The notes beneath the pieces were generated by a model. It was not told where the DNA came from. It did no database searches and saw only the letters and a program-made list of their open reading frames with translations. Below, piece by piece: positions 60,522 to 64,000 of a DNA stretch of 64,000 nucleotides. Source of the DNA: Bradysia coprophila (lineage: Eukaryota; Arthropoda; Insecta; Diptera; Sciaridae); the NCBI RefSeq assembly GCF_014529535.1, contig NW_023503608.1, positions 10,838,501 to 10,902,500 on the forward strand, written 5' to 3'. Position numbers and translations under genes: made by a program. Position 1 is the stretch's first letter. Every line of letters begins with the position of its first letter.

Positions 60522-63500
60522 GTAATTTAACATTATAGTAACTATCTTTGAAAGTAATGAAACCCTATTACATTAAATTTTATAGGAAAGGTATGTTACT
60601 GTACTTATGAAGTACTAACCCAAATTTATCTCACAAAAAAATTTGGGTGAACCAAATATCGTTGTTACAAATAAGTAACAGTCTCGATAACAATACTGAT
60701 GACATTTTTTTTCGAGTTGATCGTTCATATTCACGCCAGAACCTTGAATTGCGTTGCATAACCGAAAATGTCCCATTCTGGAGTGACTGTGAACGAACCC
60801 TTTGAAAATGTGTAAAATTCTAAGTTGTACTCTTCAATTGTACTCATACAATATAACAGTAAGAATCCGTGGGTCTAGAAATATCAGAACCTTCATAAAA
60901 CAAAATGTAAGATTTCTTTACTTTTTGTAACTGTAGTGGCATCTCCATTGACTTTTCACCGAAAGTCAAAAATTATTTGCAAATACTATTTTTTGACGAA
61001 TATACTTATATTAAATTCATAATTATTACGCAGACTATTGTAATCGATGACATAATAGTGTGTGTGTGTCAATAGTATTTTACATAACTAGGGATAAAAA
61101 GATGAAAAGTAGAGTTTTCGTGTGAATTTTGTTGATCCGAGGCGAAGCCGAGGTCAATAAACACACGAAAACGAGACTTTTCATTTTTATCCCGAGTTAT
61201 GTAATGGATTTTACATGCTGAGGGCGTCGAAAGAAGTGCTTAAAACATGAAAAGTACAGTTTTCGACGCATGTAGCATGTAAGTGTATATTACACAGAGT
61301 TTACTTTTGCTTCACGATTTCGTCTACGTAATTCCAGTCTATCCCACTATTATGTCATTGATTGTAATTACCTAACTCAATTCGCACGATCAAGCCTTAT
61401 CAGCAATCCTATGGTTCAAAAAAAGAACAAAAGACTAGATAAAAACTTTGCTTATCTTTCAAATTACTCGAGAAAATGTTCCACATAATTTAAATTTGTG
61501 TCATGGTTCAATTCTGCACTATCTTTGCTATCGGGACTACCCGTAAAATTGTTGCGAATTTCACATAAATTGAACGAATACCATAGTCTTGAAATATTGC
61601 AGACTTGGCATTACTAAGTGTCGTAATCGAATTTTTTTCTTTGATTTTATAATCATTAAATCATTGGATCGAACGAAATCGATTTCCATCAATATTTCGC
61701 AATTGAGAAAAAAATATAAATTTCCCGGTTATAGATAAACAGTTTGTAAGGATTCAGTTGAAAATCAAATCATATATAAAAATGTAACCGTTCTCCCGTG
61801 TTCTTTTCTGATTTCATTGTTTTTTTTTTCGTTCATTATTTCCGTCGTATACAAATCGCCTTGAATATTCAAGAAACAAAACGAATTTCATTATAAAACA
61901 TGGGATTTAAAAGAATTTTGTATTTCGTGGAATCAGCTAAATTACTGACTGACTGAAATCACAGGGAACAGGATGTTATGATCGATTCTTTTTCAGCCGA
62001 CATGACATGACCTATATCGATTTGTAAATATTACATTTCCTAATGAAGCATCTATATGAATCCTTTGTTAATATAATAATATTATATTCAAAGAAAAGGT
62101 TAATTTTTTGGTACATTTTGATTGGCTCTTTTCAATGCCCATTATAACATAGACAATATTCAACTTTCTGGTTTAAGATTACACAGCCATCGTAGATATT
62201 ATGCTGTACGGTTCTATAATACTTCACGAGTCAAATTTGCGTTCGTCCAACGAGAAGCAACATGCTAGAAATATGCTACTTCCATAAGCATAAAGTTATA
62301 CCATTCTGCGAAAGTTTAAAAACTTTGATTAAATTGCAAGAAAAAACTGCGAACGTGAAAGCTTTCGTTGTAAACTACTTTAAACTATTCAACATTTCCC
62401 ATTTATGCAAACACACACCACACCACCGCTAAAATGCTTCATATCGAAAATTGAGGATTTGCTACAGTTTTGCGATCTTTTTTCATCAGGACACCGAGCG
62501 TAATTAATATCTATAATGCCTCGTTCGAGTCAGTAAATTTGAAATAAAGGATTTGCCGTCTTCATTTCTCATTATGCTCACATATTCACATAATTCTTAG
62601 TATCTGAAATCTCACCAAATATATATTCCTCCAACTCATTACAATAATAATAATGACAACGTCTTGGCTTTTCGGCAAAATTATGCAAACGTGAAACATT
62701 ATCTCGAATCTATTTCGATCCATCCATTGTATGAGGGTAATGTATCACAGAAATTTAATGCTTCGAATATTATATATAGGTAAAAGACATTGTTTTGATG
62801 TTACATTAATTAACCATTATCGACAATGGAATGGTATAAATTGTAAGGATCTTGTGAATAGGCGTAAATGGAAACACCAATATATGCATATTATATACGA
62901 ATAACGAAAGTTGAAATTGAAGCACGTTTCGTCTATAGTAAATGCTTTCAATTATGAGATAAGTTAGATGGTAATCTGAATTGAATCGATCAGTATTTTA
63001 ATGGTAATACTATAAAGGAATGGAAATGCAATCTTAACCTGGCCTATTACCACTGACAGAGAGAAACGAATGATAAAATCTATTCAAAATATACATCGAC
63101 ACTCTTTTTTATCGTATATTAGAAAGTAGAGCGTGTTACGAACCGTATGGTAATACAATGTTGTGTAAATACTTGAATGAAAAAGAGCTGAAAATCCTGT
63201 TTTCGAAACCTTATCTCAAATACGGATCTGAATCGAGAATGCTATAGCTCGTAAATATCCCCGGATTTTCGTATTTAATTTTGTCATTCATCAAATATAA
63301 TAAATTTTTTTTTAAACTTTTGCGAATTTATCACATGGTTGCCATAAAACCACAATATCCCTTTCGTTCATTGTTTACTGGTATTCGGATTCGTTCCACA
63401 TACATCATCCGAAAGTAAACAAAACTTATAACGAATTCACAATTCTAGCCAAAAGTTTTGGCTATCAAAATTCCAATTCATCATGTACGCGGATCATGGA

Positions 63501-64000
63501 ACCAGGTAATATATACACACATTTAAAGACAAATAGAAAATCATCGAATGCCCAACAATTCGACAAAGCTCTGTATTTATATGGGTAAAAGAGAATATGA
63601 TACGAAACTTTTTGGTATGCCCAGTAAACCAACCGAAAAGTGGGGAAGTGAAACAAACTTTATCTATTTCATGATTAATGTACGCGACCGTTTCGCTTGA
63701 CTTTTTTTCTCTAGGAAAAATCGACAATGGTATATGAATACGCCGAGAGCCTGTGTGCATATCAGTCCCTCATACGTTTACAATTGGAAATCTATTTCAT
63801 TGATAGGATACTACCCGTTTAAAAAAACATTTGTTTTTAGACTTTTATTTTTCTGCCCTATGAAACGAAGGTGAGCCTAATGTACAGTGTACATTGTACA
63901 CACACGGAATTTTGAAAACCGGCACATTCTGAGGTTTATTGATTTTTTGTGAATTTTGCATACATTTTTATATGGAGAAATCAAAAACTCAAGTAAAATA
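60522..64000. other. intron 2 of the Dscam-family gene (partial)
   Basis: No further Dscam exon was found to the right edge. The expected next exon should encode the rest of Ig1, with a Trp soon after the join and a YxCxA motif, and neither appears in any plus-strand frame with splice sites. The ORFs at 63465-63760 (minus) lack support. Apart from the MITE at 61079-61205, I see nothing identifiable. Confidence 0.55.
61079..61205. repeat. palindromic MITE (TACATAACTAGGGATAAAAA ends)
   Basis: TACATAACTAGGGATAAAAA, GATGAAAAGT and GAGTTTTCGTGTG (61081-61124) pair with CACACGAAAACGAGACTTTT and TTTTTATCCCGAGTTATGTA (about 61160-61202). The centre is GATCCGAGGCGAAGCCGAGG, itself a near-palindrome. 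A second copy is at 52948-53074, and a loop-like word CTCGGCTTCGCCTCGGAT occurs at 8579-8596. Confidence 0.8.

Noticed and set aside
63465-63760. Minus-strand ORFs near the right edge, considered as exons of another gene
   Set aside because: No recognisable domain, AT-driven composition, and they lie within the presumed Dscam-family intron on the opposite strand.
1-64000. CRISPR array, operon, riboswitch or bacterial-type features
   Set aside because: The window is clearly eukaryotic (spliced genes, poly(A) signals, TIR elements); no regularly spaced direct repeats with unique spacers were seen.
1-64000. tRNA or rRNA genes
   Set aside because: No cloverleaf with A and B box motifs or rRNA-like sequence was recognised by eye; a covariance-model scan would be needed to exclude them.

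Overview
This window looks like an insect genome, most likely a nematoceran fly. A sciarid (fungus gnat) is my best guess, but that is inference. The sequence is AT-rich, introns inside genes are mostly 53-83 bp with GT..AG ends, and the gene set is insect-specific: painless, the Halloween P450 CYP315A1, a DUF1091 protein and a Dscam-family gene. Exon structures below were built by hand, by checking splice sites and reading phase at every junction. None is backed by transcript data.

Layout. 1-2.5 kb: an intronless UNC93-like membrane protein (+) behind a TATA box. 2.5-4.9 kb: repeats. 4.9-7.35 kb: painless, a TRPA channel (-). It carries a 53-bp intron that appears to have been made by a tandem duplication of its own exon end. 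7.5-9.0 kb: nested fold-back repeats. 9.0-10.1 kb: a DHRS4-type short-chain dehydrogenase (+, 5 exons). 10.3-13.8 kb: repeats, a broken copy of painless exon 1 and a TIR-bounded element. 13.9 kb: a small secreted peptide (+). 14.9-17.9 kb: a KCTD3/SHKBP1 homologue (-, 9 exons). 18.8-19.2 kb: a dead LINE 3' end. 19.6-20.25 kb: a secreted DUF1091 protein (-). 20.3-22.7 kb: old direct duplications. 23.4-28.1 kb: an anillin-like protein of 1482 residues (+, 6 coding exons). 28.3-29.6 kb: a non-autonomous hAT element. 31.3-35.4 kb: CYP315A1/shadow (-, 8 exons). 35.4-49.9 kb: gene-poor, with several fold-back elements. 49.9 kb to the right edge: the first two coding exons of a Dscam-family gene (+), separated by a 10.4-kb intron, continuing off the window.

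The genes do not form a functional cluster. They cover nociception (painless), ecdysteroid synthesis (CYP315A1), neuronal wiring (Dscam), the cytoskeleton (anillin-like), lipid/carbonyl metabolism (DHRS4) and trafficking or scaffold roles (UNC93-like, KCTD3-like). The most notable signal is the candidate new intron in painless. Next are two transposon copies whose target-site duplications are intact (8 bp for hAT, 9 bp for a Mutator-like fold-back).
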